Origin: Oscillospiraceae bacterium
GTDB taxonomy: Bacteria > Bacillota > Clostridia > Oscillospirales > Acutalibacteraceae
Direction of reading: 5' to 3'
Length of the DNA stretch: 53,116 nt
Assembly: GCA_015066385.1 (NCBI GenBank)
Contig: SVOJ01000019.1
Location: 1 to 53,116, forward strand
Of this stretch, positions 17,284-27,132 are shown in pieces (position 1 is the stretch's first letter; each line of letters opens with the position of its first letter). A program made the translations under genes and the position numbers. The notes below the pieces were generated by a model. It worked only from the letters and a program-made list of their open reading frames with translations. It made no database searches and had not been told where the DNA came from.

Positions 17284-18576
17284 ATGTCCCAGTCCGTAAA
17301 ACGCAAAGAAAGTAATTTCAAGCGTATGATAAGACTGCTGACCGTGAACGGCGCACCGGATGTTATTTTCTTTGCATTGGTGTTGATTCTTGTAACGGTC
17401 GGGCTGATTGCCATGTATTCAGCCAGTTATCCTTATGCATATGCCAACAGAGGCGGCGATTCTTTTTTCTATGTCAAAAGGCAGGTTATCTATTGTATAG
17501 CAGGCGTTTTTGCAATGCTTGCTATTTCAAAAATAAGATATCAGCGCATTCAATATCTCGGTGCGCTCGGCGGTTTTGCACTGTCCATGATTTTGTTGAT
17601 TCTCGTGCTTCTTATGCCGTCTGAGGATGGATCCATCCGCCGCCGTATGATTATTTTCGGCATAGAATTCCAGCCGTCGGAAGTTGCGAAATTTTGTCTG
17701 ATTCTGATTTGTGCGTATTTTCTTGCAAAATATTATAAAGATCTGCTCGGTAAAGAGCCTTTGCGCTATCCGTGGGCAAGAAAAGTCAATTCTCTTGTCC
17801 GTATGCCGCTGATGAATCGTTCGTTGATTCCGATTATCCTTTGCGGCGGTTGTACAGTTATTTTTGCGGGATTGGTTTTCCTTGAAAGCCATCTGTCGGG
17901 TGCCATCATCATGGCAATCATCGGTCTGGGCATGCTTTGGTTCGGCGGTACGCGGAACAAATGGTTTGTGATCGGAATTATACTGGTGGTTGTCTCTGCA
18001 TATGTTCTTTATAATTACACGGATTTCTTCCGTGATTATATGATGGAACGAATTGAACTGTGGAGAGATAAAGATGCCGATCCGCTCGGCGGTCGTTGGC
18101 AGACCAATCAGGCTTTGTATGCAATCGGTTCCGGTGGATTTTTCGGCACGGGTCTGGGCGGTTCAAAACAGAAACATCTGTATGTTTCCGAACCGCAGAA
18201 CGATATGATCTTTGCCATTTTCTGTGAAGAAAACGGTGTGATCGGTGCCTTTATCCTCATTCTGCTGTTTGCTTTGCTCATCTGGCGCGGCATTGTCATT
18301 GCAGTCAATGCAAAGGATCATTACGGAATGCTGGTGGTGCTCGGCATTATGCTGCAGGTCGGTTCGCAGGTATTTCTGAATCTGTGCGTCGCGACGGATA
18401 CTTTGCCGAATACGGGTGTTTCGTTGCCGTTTTTCAGTTACGGCGGTACGTCCCTTTTGATGTTGATGGGTGAAATGGGGATCGTGCTGAGCATTTCAAG
18501 GCAATCGAATCTCAAACGCTCCGCAGGGGCAGAAAAAGCATCTGCAAACAAAAAAGCAACGGAGGAAACAGCATGA
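17284..18576 (+). CDS. ftsW: SEDS glycosyltransferase, FtsW/SpoVE type
   Basis: A ~430-residue SEDS-family membrane protein with around ten membrane segments that polymerises glycan strands with a class B PBP, here presumably the SpoVD-like protein encoded upstream. Conserved pieces are SFFYVKRQ, EFQPSEVAKF, YQTNQAL-like RWQTNQALYAIGSGG, AIFCEENGVIG and LPFFSYGGTSLL. ATG 17284 is chosen; a TTG at 17278 is possible given AAAGG upstream. Whether it is FtsW or the sporulation paralogue SpoVE cannot be told from one copy. The gene overlaps murG by 4 bases. Confidence 0.93.
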   Translation: MSQSVKRKESNFKRMIRLLTVNGAPDVIFFALVLILVTVGLIAMYSASYPYAYANRGGDSFFYVKRQVIYCIAGVFAMLAISKIRYQRIQYLGALGGFALSMILLILVLLMPSEDGSIRRRMIIFGIEFQPSEVAKFCLILICAYFLAKYYKDLLGKEPLRYPWARKVNSLVRMPLMNRSLIPIILCGGCTVIFAGLVFLESHLSGAIIMAIIGLGMLWFGGTRNKWFVIGIILVVVSAYVLYNYTDFFRDYMMERIELWRDKDADPLGGRWQTNQALYAIGSGGFFGTGLGGSKQKHLYVSEPQNDMIFAIFCEENGVIGAFILILLFALLIWRGIVIAVNAKDHYGMLVVLGIMLQVGSQVFLNLCVATDTLPNTGVSLPFFSYGGTSLLMLMGEMGIVLSISRQSNLKRSAGAEKASANKKATEETA

Positions 18577-19697
18577 AAGTTGTGATTGCCGCAGGCGGCA
18601 CGGGCGGACACATCAACCCCGCTTTGTCGGTCGCAGAAGAATTAAGGCGGCGTGATCCGGATATTGAAATTCTGTTTATCGGAACAGCGGATCGCATGGA
18701 AGCCAATCTTGTTCCAAAAGCGGGCTTTGACTTTGCAACCATCGAAATCAGCGGTTTTATGCGGTCGTTCAGTCCCGCAGATATAAAAAAGAATTTACTG
18801 ACACTGAAAAGGCTTTTGTTTGTCAGCGGTCAGGTTGAAAAAATACTCAAACCCTTTGCCCCGGATGTAGTGGTCGGTTTCGGCGGTTATGTCAGCGGCC
18901 CTGTTGTCAGAACTGCGCATAAACTCGGTATCCCCACCGCTATCCACGAACAGAATGCTTTTCCGGGTAAAACCAATATTGAATTAAGTAAATATGCCGA
19001 TGCCGTTATGCTGACGGCAGAAGAGGCAAAAAAACATATGCATGCAGATGAGCGTGCCGTTGTCACGGGGCTTCCCGTGCGGGATGATATTCTGACTTCC
19101 GACCGCGATTTCGCGCGGGCAAAACTCGGACTTGATAACAAACCGTTGATTTTCTCAACGGGCGGTAGCTTGGGCTCTGCAACGATCAATGATTGTATGA
19201 AGCAGGTTATTCTGAAACTTGCTGATCGTCATGCGGTTCGTTTTGTACACGGTTGCGGAAAAAACGGAACGGACATGATTGAAGAGCTCAAAGCAAGCGG
19301 AATTACCCCCGGAACGCACCCGGAGGTAACCATAACCGACTATATTTATGACATGGCTTCGTACCTTGCGGCTTGTGATTTGTTTATCAATCGCGCAGGT
19401 GCGAGTTCGCTCGCTGAAATACAGGCACTCGGCGTAACTTCATTGTTGATTCCCTCGCCGAATGTTACGGAAAATCATCAGTATCACAATGCAATGGCTC
19501 TGGTCAATAAGGATGCCGCATTGATTCTTGAAGAAAAAGATTTGACTGCAGAAAAAGTTGTTGAAGTAATTGAGATGTGCATAGCCGATCCCGAAAAATG
19601 CAGGAAGATCGGGCTGAATGCAAAAAAAATGGGAGTTCCCGACGCAAAGAAAAAGATTGTTGATATCGTTTTGCAGTTGGCGGACAAAAAGAAATGA
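18573..19697 (+). CDS. murG: Undecaprenyl-PP-MurNAc-pentapeptide GlcNAc transferase
   Basis: A 374-residue GT28 enzyme that converts lipid I to lipid II at the inner face of the membrane. The N-terminal GGTGGHINPALSVAEEL loop, GFGGYVSGP and the C-terminal INRAGASSLAEI donor-binding motif are intact. It overlaps ftsW at ATGA, indicating coupled translation. About 108 bases separate it from murA, with no promoter of note. Confidence 0.97.
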   Translation: MKVVIAAGGTGGHINPALSVAEELRRRDPDIEILFIGTADRMEANLVPKAGFDFATIEISGFMRSFSPADIKKNLLTLKRLLFVSGQVEKILKPFAPDVVVGFGGYVSGPVVRTAHKLGIPTAIHEQNAFPGKTNIELSKYADAVMLTAEEAKKHMHADERAVVTGLPVRDDILTSDRDFARAKLGLDNKPLIFSTGGSLGSATINDCMKQVILKLADRHAVRFVHGCGKNGTDMIEELKASGITPGTHPEVTITDYIYDMASYLAACDLFINRAGASSLAEIQALGVTSLLIPSPNVTENHQYHNAMALVNKDAALILEEKDLTAEKVVEVIEMCIADPEKCRKIGLNAKKMGVPDAKKKIVDIVLQLADKKK

Positions 19698-19805
19698 AGT
19701 TGAAATGAATTTTCACCGTTCGCACCCGGACAAACTCCCTTTCATAGTATGCAGTGAGAATAAAGCGCGTGTAAGGGAGATGCACGTTGCGAAAGGGTGG
19801 AAAGA

Positions 19806-21080
19806 GTGAACGAATACAGAATTGAAGGCGGCCGCCGTCTGCACGGTACGGTACAGGTGCAGGGTGCAAAAAACAGTGCTTTGCCCATTCTTGCGGCATG
19901 TGTGGTCTGCCGCGGTGTTAATGTGATTCACAATTGTCCGCAATTGTCGGATATTGATGCAACCATTAACATCCTGCGCCACCTCGGTTGCAAAGTAAGT
20001 GTTGATGGAAATACTGTCACAGTGGACAGTGCGGATATTGTTACCGATCATGTGCCGGATCATCTGATGCAGGAAATGCGTTCGTCTGTTATTTTTCTGG
20101 GGGCCATTGCCGCACGGACGGGGAAGGCATCCCTGTCTTTGCCCGGCGGATGTGAGATTGGTCTTCGTCCCATTGATCTGCATCTGGATGCTCTTCGCAA
20201 ACTCGGTGCACAGATTACGGAAGAAGGCGGACACATTTATCTGGATTGTCCGCAGGGATTGCAGGGAAATGTAATCTCACTGTCTTTCCCGAGTGTGGGG
20301 GCGACTGAAAATGTACTCATTACCGCTTGCGTTTCAAAGGGCACAACAACTCTGGTCAATGCCGCACGCGAACCGGAAATCAGCGATCTTGCCGATTTTC
20401 TGAATCGTTGCGGTGCACACATCAGCGGTGCGGGGGAAGGGATTATCACCATAGAAGGTGTTTCATCGCTTCACGGCGCGGAACATATCGTCATTCCCGA
20501 TCGTATTGTTGCCGCATCCTATATGATAGCGGCGGCTGTTACACACGGCGATGTGATTTTGCAGAATGTGATCCCTGCACATATCGGTCCCGTAACTGCT
20601 TTATTGCAGGAGGCGGGATGTGATATTGCCGTAAAAGAAAAGAAATTGCGTATTACCGCCACGGAAAAACTGCGTGCAATGTCCACTGTTCGTACCATGC
20701 CGTATCCGGGTTTTCCGACGGATGCGCAGGCCCTTATAATGACCGCTTGCAGTATTGCGGGTGGTACGAGTGTGATTATTGAAACCATTTTTGAAAGCCG
20801 TTTCCGTCATGTTCCGGAACTCTGTCGTTTTGGTGCCGATATTCTTGTGGACGGACGCATTGCCGTGGTGAAAGGTGTTCCGCAGTTGCAGGCTGCAAGC
20901 GTTTGTGCACCGGATCTGCGTGGCGGCGCCGCTCTTGTGCTGGCAGGTCTTGCGGCAGAAGGACAGACGGTTGTGCGGGAATTACAGCATATTGACAGAG
21001 GTTATGAAGCGTTTGAATCCAGACTTTGCAGTCTTGGTGCAGATATTCGGAGGATCGAGGATGAAAAAACAAGCGGATAA
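19806..21080 (+). CDS. murA: UDP-GlcNAc 1-carboxyvinyltransferase
   Basis: A 424-residue EPSP-synthase-fold enzyme making the first committed peptidoglycan precursor from UDP-GlcNAc and PEP. The catalytic cysteine is Cys116 in LPGGCEIG, so the protein keeps the residue that fosfomycin alkylates. Other family marks are QGAKNSALPILAA and PYPGFPTDAQA. The start GTG 19806 gives the typical short N-terminus and has AGGGTGG five bases upstream; GTG 19797 is an alternative. It overlaps divIB by 20 bases. Confidence 0.96.
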   Translation: MNEYRIEGGRRLHGTVQVQGAKNSALPILAACVVCRGVNVIHNCPQLSDIDATINILRHLGCKVSVDGNTVTVDSADIVTDHVPDHLMQEMRSSVIFLGAIAARTGKASLSLPGGCEIGLRPIDLHLDALRKLGAQITEEGGHIYLDCPQGLQGNVISLSFPSVGATENVLITACVSKGTTTLVNAAREPEISDLADFLNRCGAHISGAGEGIITIEGVSSLHGAEHIVIPDRIVAASYMIAAAVTHGDVILQNVIPAHIGPVTALLQEAGCDIAVKEKKLRITATEKLRAMSTVRTMPYPGFPTDAQALIMTACSIAGGTSVIIETIFESRFRHVPELCRFGADILVDGRIAVVKGVPQLQAASVCAPDLRGGAALVLAGLAAEGQTVVRELQHIDRGYEAFESRLCSLGADIRRIEDEKTSG

Positions 21081-22032
21081 AAAAACTGTGACCCATGTAT
21101 CACAGAATGAAAAAATAAAATCCGCGGCAAAAGACCGTAAAAACAAAAAACGGCAGAAAGAGGCAATCATTTCCGTTATTGTCATTATGGTGCTGCTTGC
21201 AACCGTGCTTGTTGCAGGTGCAGCTTTGCTGAAAGTCGGCAGTATTGAAGTGATCGGCAATGACGGATGCTATACAGATGACCGCATTATTGAAATTGCC
21301 GGGATTTCAACCGACAGCAGTATATTGTTGCTGAATGAAGAAAAAATTTCTGCCGCGGTCAGCCTTGCACTGCCTTATATTCAGAGTGTCAGCATTTCAC
21401 GCAGTCTTCCGGATCATGTGCAGGTGGAAGTAACCTACACACAAGCGGCATTTGCTGTGGATTGCGGGCAATTGTGGCTGATTCTGAGTGAGGACGGAAA
21501 AGTCCTTGAGACCACGCAGACTCAACCGGATAATCTGACACAACTGCAAGGAATTCTTGTGAACAGTTATACCGTCGGCAAGGCTGCAGAGTTTGAAGAT
21601 GAACTGTATTTTTCTCATGCCGCTGATATATATACCGCTTGTGCGGAACACGGAATCGGCGAAATCCGTACCCTGAAAACAGATCCTTCCGGGTATGTGA
21701 CGATGAATGTTGAAAATCGTTTCTTTGTACAAAGCGGATCGGTTCATGTTTTGTTGGAAGAAATGGCAGTACTTAAAAAAGTCATGCTTGAACGCGAAGA
21801 AAAGAAAACCGTATTCACCTTTACGCTTGCCACAGACGGCAGTATCACCATCAGTAACAGGGAATCGGTTTCCGATGAAGAAAGCACAAGCATTTTTGTG
21901 GATCCCTATGTGAATATGGATTCGGAACTCGTCGGCGGAGATGATGCGGAAACCGCAACAGGAGAACTGACGGGCGGTCAGTCGACGCAGGAAGCCGAGC
22001 AGACAGCAACCGACGGCGATTCTTTGGGATAA
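21061..22032 (+). CDS. divIB: Cell division protein DivIB/FtsQ
   Basis: A 323-residue bitopic protein. A Lys-rich cytoplasmic start precedes a membrane segment (~37-60, IISVIVIMVLLATVLVAGAA) and a POTRA-like domain beginning VGSIEVIGNDGCYTDDRIIEIAGI, followed by the beta domain and an acidic, Gly/Thr-rich tail of ~40 residues. It belongs to the DivIB-FtsL-DivIC trimer that regulates septal wall synthesis. GGAGGATCGAGG just upstream lies inside the murA gene, so translation is coupled. The 229 bases to ftsZ contain a promoter (22171-22199) and the palindrome GGTAC-N6-GTACC at 22112-22127. Confidence 0.9.
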   Translation: MKKQADKKTVTHVSQNEKIKSAAKDRKNKKRQKEAIISVIVIMVLLATVLVAGAALLKVGSIEVIGNDGCYTDDRIIEIAGISTDSSILLLNEEKISAAVSLALPYIQSVSISRSLPDHVQVEVTYTQAAFAVDCGQLWLILSEDGKVLETTQTQPDNLTQLQGILVNSYTVGKAAEFEDELYFSHAADIYTACAEHGIGEIRTLKTDPSGYVTMNVENRFFVQSGSVHVLLEEMAVLKKVMLEREEKKTVFTFTLATDGSITISNRESVSDEESTSIFVDPYVNMDSELVGGDDAETATGELTGGQSTQEAEQTATDGDSLG

Positions 22033-22170
22033 AAGGTAAAGCGCAGAAAAGTTGCGTTTTTTATCGTGCAAAGCATCAAAAAATATACCATTGACGGTTG
22101 CTTTCGTCAAAGGTACCATATTGTACCCCTTTTTACATTTATTTTTTTTCTTGAACACGCATAATAATTC

Positions 22171-22199
22171 TTGAAATCTTTGTGAAAACATGGTATGAT
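22171..22199 (+). promoter_or_regulatory. Promoter of ftsZ
   Basis: TTGAAA (22171) and TATGAT (22194) with a 17-bp spacer, ~60 bases upstream of the ftsZ start. This gives ftsZ its own transcript in addition to readthrough from the cluster. Confidence 0.75.
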
Positions 22200-22261
22200 A
22201 CAAAAGTGTAAAAATATATCGAGATGTTTATATATCAGGAAAAACAATGGAGGAAAACAAA

Positions 22262-23398
22262 ATGGGATTCGAAATTTCCAATGAAGTCGATCTTGTAACC
22301 CAGATTAAAGTTATCGGTGTCGGTGGCGGCGGCGGAAATGCAGTCAACCGCATGGTAGAATCCGGTGTGCAGGGTATTGAATTTATTGTTGTCAACACGG
22401 ATAAGCAGGTTCTTAACAGTTCCAAGGCTACACATAACATTCAGATCGGTGAAAAAGCCACCAACGGTCAGGGCGCAGGTGCCCGTCCCGAAATTGGCAG
22501 AAAAGCCGCTGAGGAAAGCATGGAAACCATCAACGAAATCCTTGCAGGTACCGATATGGTATTCATCACCGCAGGTATGGGCGGCGGTACCGGTACAGGT
22601 GCAGCTCCTGTTATTGCTCAACTTGCAAAAGACAAGGGTATTCTCACTGTCGGTATCGTTACCAAGCCTTTCCTTTTTGAAGGCCGTCGCAGAATGATCC
22701 AGGCTGAAGAAGGTATTGCCGAACTCGAAAAGCATGTCGACAGCCTTATCATCATCCCGAATGAAAGACTGAAATATGTTTCCGACCAGAAGATCACTTT
22801 CCTCAACGCTTTCTCCATTGCTGACGATGTGCTTCGTCAGGGTGTCAGAAGCATTGCGGAACTCATTAAAGTGCCCGGCATCATCAACCTTGACTTTGCG
22901 GACGTTACCGCAGTTATGAAGGATGCCGGCCACGCTCACATGGGTGTCGGCCGTGCAAAGGGCAAAGAAAAGGCATCTGCAGCCGCTGCAGCCGCTATTT
23001 CCAGCCCCCTGCTTGAAACCACCATCGACGGTGCAAGAGGTGTTATCATTCTTATTTCTGCTTCCGAAGATATCACTCTTGACGATGTTGATGTTGCCGC
23101 AACTCTCATTAAGGATGCCGCTGACATTGATGCAAACATCATCTTCGGTGTGGCTACCGATCCTACGCTGGATGACGAAATGATCGTCACGGTTATTGCA
23201 ACCGGTTTCGGTGCACCTTCTCTTGATGAAATTCCTGCTGCTCCTGTTGCCGCACCTGTTACGGAAAAGCCTGCTTCTGTATTCCCGAATGTAGTTTCCG
23301 CGGCTCCCGTTGCATCTGCAACTTCCGCTTCTTATGAAGATGACAGTGCCGATGATGACATTTCCGACATCTTCAATATGTTCAAGAACAGAAACTGA
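22262..23398 (+). CDS. ftsZ: Cell division protein FtsZ
   Basis: A 378-residue tubulin-like GTPase that forms the division ring. The GTP-binding signature GGGTGTG lies near 103-109, with [17 protein letters not shown] at the N-terminus and the T7 region LDFADV for GTP hydrolysis. The start is ATG 22262 with GGAGG eight bases before it; ATG 22247 is possible. The linker after residue ~315 is Ala/Pro-rich, and the C-terminal peptide reads [15 protein letters not shown], which departs from the common DIPxFLRRR type that binds FtsA and SepF. No ftsA is present nearby. Confidence 0.98.
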   Translation: MGFEISNEVDLVTQIKVIGVGGGGGNAVNRMVESGVQGIEFIVVNTDKQVLNSSKATHNIQIGEKATNGQGAGARPEIGRKAAEESMETINEILAGTDMVFITAGMGGGTGTGAAPVIAQLAKDKGILTVGIVTKPFLFEGRRRMIQAEEGIAELEKHVDSLIIIPNERLKYVSDQKITFLNAFSIADDVLRQGVRSIAELIKVPGIINLDFADVTAVMKDAGHAHMGVGRAKGKEKASAAAAAAISSPLLETTIDGARGVIILISASEDITLDDVDVAATLIKDAADIDANIIFGVATDPTLDDEMIVTVIATGFGAPSLDEIPAAPVAAPVTEKPASVFPNVVSAAPVASATSASYEDDSADDDISDIFNMFKNRN

Positions 23399-23427
23399 TT
23401 TCCTGTCCGCACTCAAAATATTGCGCA

Positions 23428-23457
23428 AAGGGGCGGCTGTCCGCCCCTTACTTTTTT
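23428..23457 (+). terminator. Intrinsic terminator after ftsZ
   Basis: Perfect stem AAGGGGCGG-CTGT-CCGCCCCTT followed by ACTTTTTT. The next start codon is only six bases beyond the T-run. Confidence 0.9.
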
Positions 23458-23462
23458 GTGAT

Positions 23463-24086
23463 ATGATTAAGAATATTGTTTTTGATATGGGGAATGTGCT
23501 TTTGTGCTATGATGCCAATGCCATTCTCGGTAAATATCTGGATAATCAGGAAGACATTGACACATTCCGACGCGAACTTATGGGCTCGTTTGAATGGTTT
23601 GAATACGATCGCGGTACGGTTGAGAAAAGCAGTTTTATTCCTGTAATTGAAAAAATGCCTGCGCATCTGCAGTCGCTCGCAAGGAAAATCGTTCTTGAGC
23701 AATGCTTTGCAGAAAAAGAAATGCCTCCTTTCCCGCAGACGGAAGAACTTGTAAAACAACTGCGTGAAAATGGTTACGGTATTTATCTTCTGAGCAATGC
23801 AGGGCAGGATTTTTATTATTATTCCAAATTCAAACCCGCCTTGCAGTATTTTGATTTCTGCTTTGTGTCGTCCGACTATAAATTACTCAAGCCCGAACCC
23901 GAAATTTACGAAAAATTTTTCGCCGTTACGGGGCTCAACAGAAACGAATGTGTGTTTATTGACGATGTGCCCGCCAATGTACAAGGCTCAATTGATGCGG
24001 GAATGGATGCAATCTGTTTCACGCCGTCGAGGCAGGATATTTCCGAATTGTATACTGCACTGCGTGAGCGCGGTGTGAAAATATAA
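23463..24086 (+). CDS. HAD-superfamily hydrolase
   Basis: A 207-residue phosphatase-like protein of the HAD superfamily, subfamily IA. Motif I is VFDMGNVLL (nucleophile Asp8, but the second Asp of DxD is replaced by Gly-Asn as in many epoxide-hydrolase-N/YihX-like members), motif II is LLSNAGQ, and motif III/IV is KLLKPEP then FIDDVPANV. The substrate is probably a small sugar or nucleotide phosphate. There is no room for a ribosome site because the ftsZ terminator ends at its start, so its expression probably depends on terminator readthrough or a short leader. Confidence 0.85.
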   Translation: MIKNIVFDMGNVLLCYDANAILGKYLDNQEDIDTFRRELMGSFEWFEYDRGTVEKSSFIPVIEKMPAHLQSLARKIVLEQCFAEKEMPPFPQTEELVKQLRENGYGIYLLSNAGQDFYYYSKFKPALQYFDFCFVSSDYKLLKPEPEIYEKFFAVTGLNRNECVFIDDVPANVQGSIDAGMDAICFTPSRQDISELYTALRERGVKI

Positions 24087-24115
24087 GAAAAAAGAGAAAG
24101 AAAGGCAGTTTCATT

Positions 24116-25558
24116 ATGGCCGATAATAATAAAAAAATGGTTGAAGAAATCACTTCCATGGAAGTTGATTTCGGCAGATGGTATACGGACGTTGTCAAAA
24201 AGGCAGACCTTGTTGACTATTCCAGTGTCAAGGGTTGCATGATCATCCGTCCTTACGGATATGCAATCTGGGAACTCATTCAGAAACAGCTTGACGAACG
24301 TTTCAAGGCAACGGGACATGAAAATGTCTATATGCCCCTGTTTATTCCCGAAAGCCTGCTGCAGAAAGAAAAAGACCATGTTGAAGGCTTTGCGCCTGAA
24401 GTTGCGTGGGTTACCCACGGCGGCAGTGAACCGCTTGCAGAACGCATGTGTGTCCGTCCCACATCCGAAACGTTGTTCTGCGAACATTATGCAAATATTG
24501 TTCATTCTTATCGCGATCTGCCCAAACTTTACAATCAATGGTGCAACGTTGTCCGTTGGGAAAAGACCACCCGTCCGTTCCTGCGTTCGCGTGAATTTTT
24601 ATGGCAGGAAGGCCACACCGTTCATGCAACAGCTGAGGAAGCACAGGCAGAAACCGAACAGATGCTCAATGTCTATGCCGAATTCTGTGAAAACGTGCTG
24701 AATATGCCCGTTGTAAAGGGCAGAAAGACCGAAAGCGACAAGTTTGCAGGTGCAGTTGCCACCTACTGCATCGAAGCACTTATGCACGACGGTAAGGCTC
24801 TGCAGGCAGGCACGTCCCATTTCTTCGGTGACGGCTTTGCAAGAGCTTTCAATATGACCTATACCGATAAAGAAAATAAACAACAGTTTGTACAGCAGAC
24901 CTCCTGGGGTGTCACCACCCGTCTGATCGGTGCTCTGATTATGTCGCACGGTGACAACAATGGTCTGGTGTTGCCGCCCAAAGTGGCTCCCACGCAGGTC
25001 GTTATCATTCCCATTGCAGCACACAAGCCCGGTGTCATCGAGAAGGCCGATGAACTGACTGCACGCCTTGCAAAATCCTTCCGCGTCAAGGCAGACAAGA
25101 CCGACAATTCCGCAGGCTGGAAGTTTGCTGAATATGAAATGAAGGGTGTTCCGCTTCGTCTTGAAATCGGCCCCAAGGACATCGAAAACAATCAGTGCGT
25201 GCTTGTCCGCCGCGACAACCGTCAGAAATACTTCGTTTCTCTTGACAATCTTGAAGCAGAAATTGAAAACCTGCTCAACGAACTTGGAAAAGCAATCTAT
25301 GCAAAGGCAGCCGCAAATATGGATGCCAAAACTTATGATTGTAAATCCATTGATGAAATCATTTCTGCCCGTGCCGAAAAAGGCGAAGGCTTCGTACGTG
25401 CCATGTGGTGCGGTGAAGAAGCCTGCGAAGACGAAGTCAAGGAAAAAACCGGTGTCGGCTCTCGTTGCATTCCCTTTGCACAGGAAAATCTGTCCGATGT
25501 GTGCGTATGTTGCGGTAAACCCGCAAAACATATGGTTCTGTGGGCAGTTGCATATTGA
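24116..25558 (+). CDS. proS: Prolyl-tRNA synthetase, short archaeal-like type
   Basis: A 480-residue class II aminoacyl-tRNA synthetase charging tRNA-Pro. The length and the N-terminal [18 protein letters not shown] match the short ProS form typical of archaea, eukaryotes and some Clostridia, which lacks the editing insertion of the longer bacterial enzyme. Motif 2 appears as [14 protein letters not shown], motif 3 around [13 protein letters not shown], and the C-terminal zinc-binding-like domain has cysteines in MWCGEEAC and [10 protein letters not shown]. It starts 29 bases after the HAD gene and ends in a terminator. Confidence 0.96.
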   Translation: MADNNKKMVEEITSMEVDFGRWYTDVVKKADLVDYSSVKGCMIIRPYGYAIWELIQKQLDERFKATGHENVYMPLFIPESLLQKEKDHVEGFAPEVAWVTHGGSEPLAERMCVRPTSETLFCEHYANIVHSYRDLPKLYNQWCNVVRWEKTTRPFLRSREFLWQEGHTVHATAEEAQAETEQMLNVYAEFCENVLNMPVVKGRKTESDKFAGAVATYCIEALMHDGKALQAGTSHFFGDGFARAFNMTYTDKENKQQFVQQTSWGVTTRLIGALIMSHGDNNGLVLPPKVAPTQVVIIPIAAHKPGVIEKADELTARLAKSFRVKADKTDNSAGWKFAEYEMKGVPLRLEIGPKDIENNQCVLVRRDNRQKYFVSLDNLEAEIENLLNELGKAIYAKAAANMDAKTYDCKSIDEIISARAEKGEGFVRAMWCGEEACEDEVKEKTGVGSRCIPFAQENLSDVCVCCGKPAKHMVLWAVAY

Positions 25559-25572
25559 TCTTGTAAAAGCAG

Positions 25573-25599
25573 AAACCGTCCGAAAGGACGGTTTTTTTT
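25573..25599 (+). terminator. Intrinsic terminator after proS
   Basis: Stem AAACCGTCC-GAA-AGGACGGTTT with an eight-base T-run. Confidence 0.92.
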
Positions 25600-25641
25600 G
25601 ATGTGATGTGTCTGTCCGTGAGCAGACAGATAAACCGTAAT

Positions 25642-26262
25642 TTACTGCCGCACTGCTTTAATCCCGAGTGAAATTGCAGATGCCATCAGGCAGCACCCCA
25701 ATAACAATCTTGCCGCAATATCCGGAACGGGTTGCTGCCAATACGTGCACGCAACACTGCACAGCACAAGAAGCGAAGAAAGACAATCCGACCTGTGGTG
25801 AGCGGCATCGGCAAGCAGTGTTGTGTTTTGCATCTGCCTCGCAATTCTTGCCGTAAAAATGCTCATCAGTGCTTTCACAACCACGCAGAACACTGCTGTC
25901 AGAACTGCGGCGGGGGAATCGGGTTGCGGTTGAGCGATTCCTTGTATCAGTTCAAATGCCGAAATTGCCATACCGATGCCTGTTGCCGCAATGGCAAGTG
26001 CTAAAATAAAAATGACTGCCCGCTGCATTTTTTCGGCGAATGCTCCCGGTTTTTTTGCCTGCAGGCCGATGCCTGATAATACAAGCACCGTGCAGAGTGT
26101 ATCGGCGGCGGAATGAATGCCGTCACGCAGCAATACGCCGCTGTTTGTCAACAAACCTACCGCACCTTTGGCCGCAGATAACACTAAATTTAATATTATA
26201 TTCAGAACGGACACGTGCATGGCTTTTTGCAGTTGCACCTGTCCGTCGGTTGTTGTTTGCAT
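25642..26262 (-). CDS. Cation diffusion facilitator-like protein, membrane domain only
   Basis: A ~206-residue membrane protein resembling the transmembrane domain of CDF cation-efflux transporters (Zn/Mn/Fe export). Recognisable parts are TNSGVLLRDGIHSAADT in helix 2 and LLADAAHHRSDCLSS in helix 5, which carry the metal-site His/Asp residues. The usual C-terminal cytoplasmic domain (~80 residues) that drives dimerisation is missing, so the protein is short for the family. The start ATG at 26262 follows GGAGGGG by five bases. It lies convergent to proS and downstream of the recO terminator, so it is a separate unit. Confidence 0.8.
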   Translation of the reverse strand: MQTTTDGQVQLQKAMHVSVLNIILNLVLSAAKGAVGLLTNSGVLLRDGIHSAADTLCTVLVLSGIGLQAKKPGAFAEKMQRAVIFILALAIAATGIGMAISAFELIQGIAQPQPDSPAAVLTAVFCVVVKALMSIFTARIARQMQNTTLLADAAHHRSDCLSSLLVLCSVACTYWQQPVPDIAARLLLGCCLMASAISLGIKAVRQ

Positions 26263-26341
26263 AAAAACCCCTCCGATAATCACAGTATGCTTGTTTTTCT
26301 GTCTGGTGATATATTTTTAACAAAAGAGGCTTTGCTTGCAT

Positions 26342-26375
26342 AAAAAAACCGTCGGGACAGCATCCCGACAGTGAA
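26342..26375 (-). terminator. Intrinsic terminator after recO
   Basis: Read on the minus strand, ACTGTCGGGA-N5-TCCCGACGGT is followed by TTTTTT. It ends the ylbJ-recO transcript. Confidence 0.9.
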
Positions 26376-26387
26376 TTTTGGTTTTAT

Positions 26388-27131
26388 TTATAAAGCACAA
26401 ACGCTTCTGTAATAGTCAAGCGTTTTGTATTTTTGCTGTGTGACGGACAAAAAGTAGGTTTCTGCACATTGTTCAAGTATGTTGAGTAAGGGTTCACTCA
26501 ATGCAAACGAAAATAACCTTTCGAAGGGGGCAAACACGATGTGCCGCAGGGCGGAAATGACACTCAACGGCAATGCAATTCCGTCCGTTTGTGTGCAATT
26601 ATCGCACAAAAGACGGCCACGCAGGGAATCAAAAAACATCACATCCGTTTCAAATGCACCGCATGCTTCACAGGCAACCAGTGCGGGCATGTAACCCGAC
26701 AAAACCGCAAGCCGCAGTTCAAAAACGGCTTTCAGTTGCCGTCTGTCTTTGCTTTCTTTACACAGAAAATGAAGGCTGTTGAGAAGCAGTCGCAAAAATT
26801 CGTCACCCGTGCCGTCCTCCGGTATCGTCCTTGCGGCGGCATCGCAGAAATACTGTGCCAGTGCCAATGCTTCCAATGAATTGCGCAAATCGAAGAAAAC
26901 TTCCTTGATATCCGCTTCCGAAACAATGTAGCTTTCTTTGGATTTCACAAACGAAAAACGACAGTAGGCAAACATCACGGTAGCAGATTGCAGTTTGCTT
27001 TTGGCACCGCGGGCTCCCTTTGCAAAGGCTCGTATGACCCCGTGTTCGGCGGTCAGAACGGTTATAATGCGGGTGGTTTCACCCGTTGTCTGCACGCGGA
27101 TAACAAGTCCGTCGGCATTGAATTTTTCCAT
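26388..27131 (-). CDS. recO: DNA repair protein RecO
   Basis: A 247-residue RecO. It has the N-terminal OB-fold (MEKFNADGLVIRVQTTGETTRI region) and a four-cysteine zinc motif CEACG then LCDNCTQ in the C-terminal part. RecO loads RecA and anneals single strands in RecF-pathway repair. It starts one base after the era stop codon, the conserved Firmicute order era-recO. Confidence 0.95.
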   Translation of the reverse strand: MEKFNADGLVIRVQTTGETTRIITVLTAEHGVIRAFAKGARGAKSKLQSATVMFAYCRFSFVKSKESYIVSEADIKEVFFDLRNSLEALALAQYFCDAAARTIPEDGTGDEFLRLLLNSLHFLCKESKDRRQLKAVFELRLAVLSGYMPALVACEACGAFETDVMFFDSLRGRLLCDNCTQTDGIALPLSVISALRHIVFAPFERLFSFALSEPLLNILEQCAETYFLSVTQQKYKTLDYYRSVCAL

Positions 27132-27132
27132 A

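Noticed and set aside
22235-23428. 397-codon minus-strand frame opposite ftsZ
   Set aside because: Mirror of ftsZ codons; Gly/Asn/Cys-rich low-complexity translation.
24599-25531. 310-codon minus-strand frame opposite proS
   Set aside because: Shadow of the synthetase codon pattern, Cys/Phe/His-rich, with no start signal.
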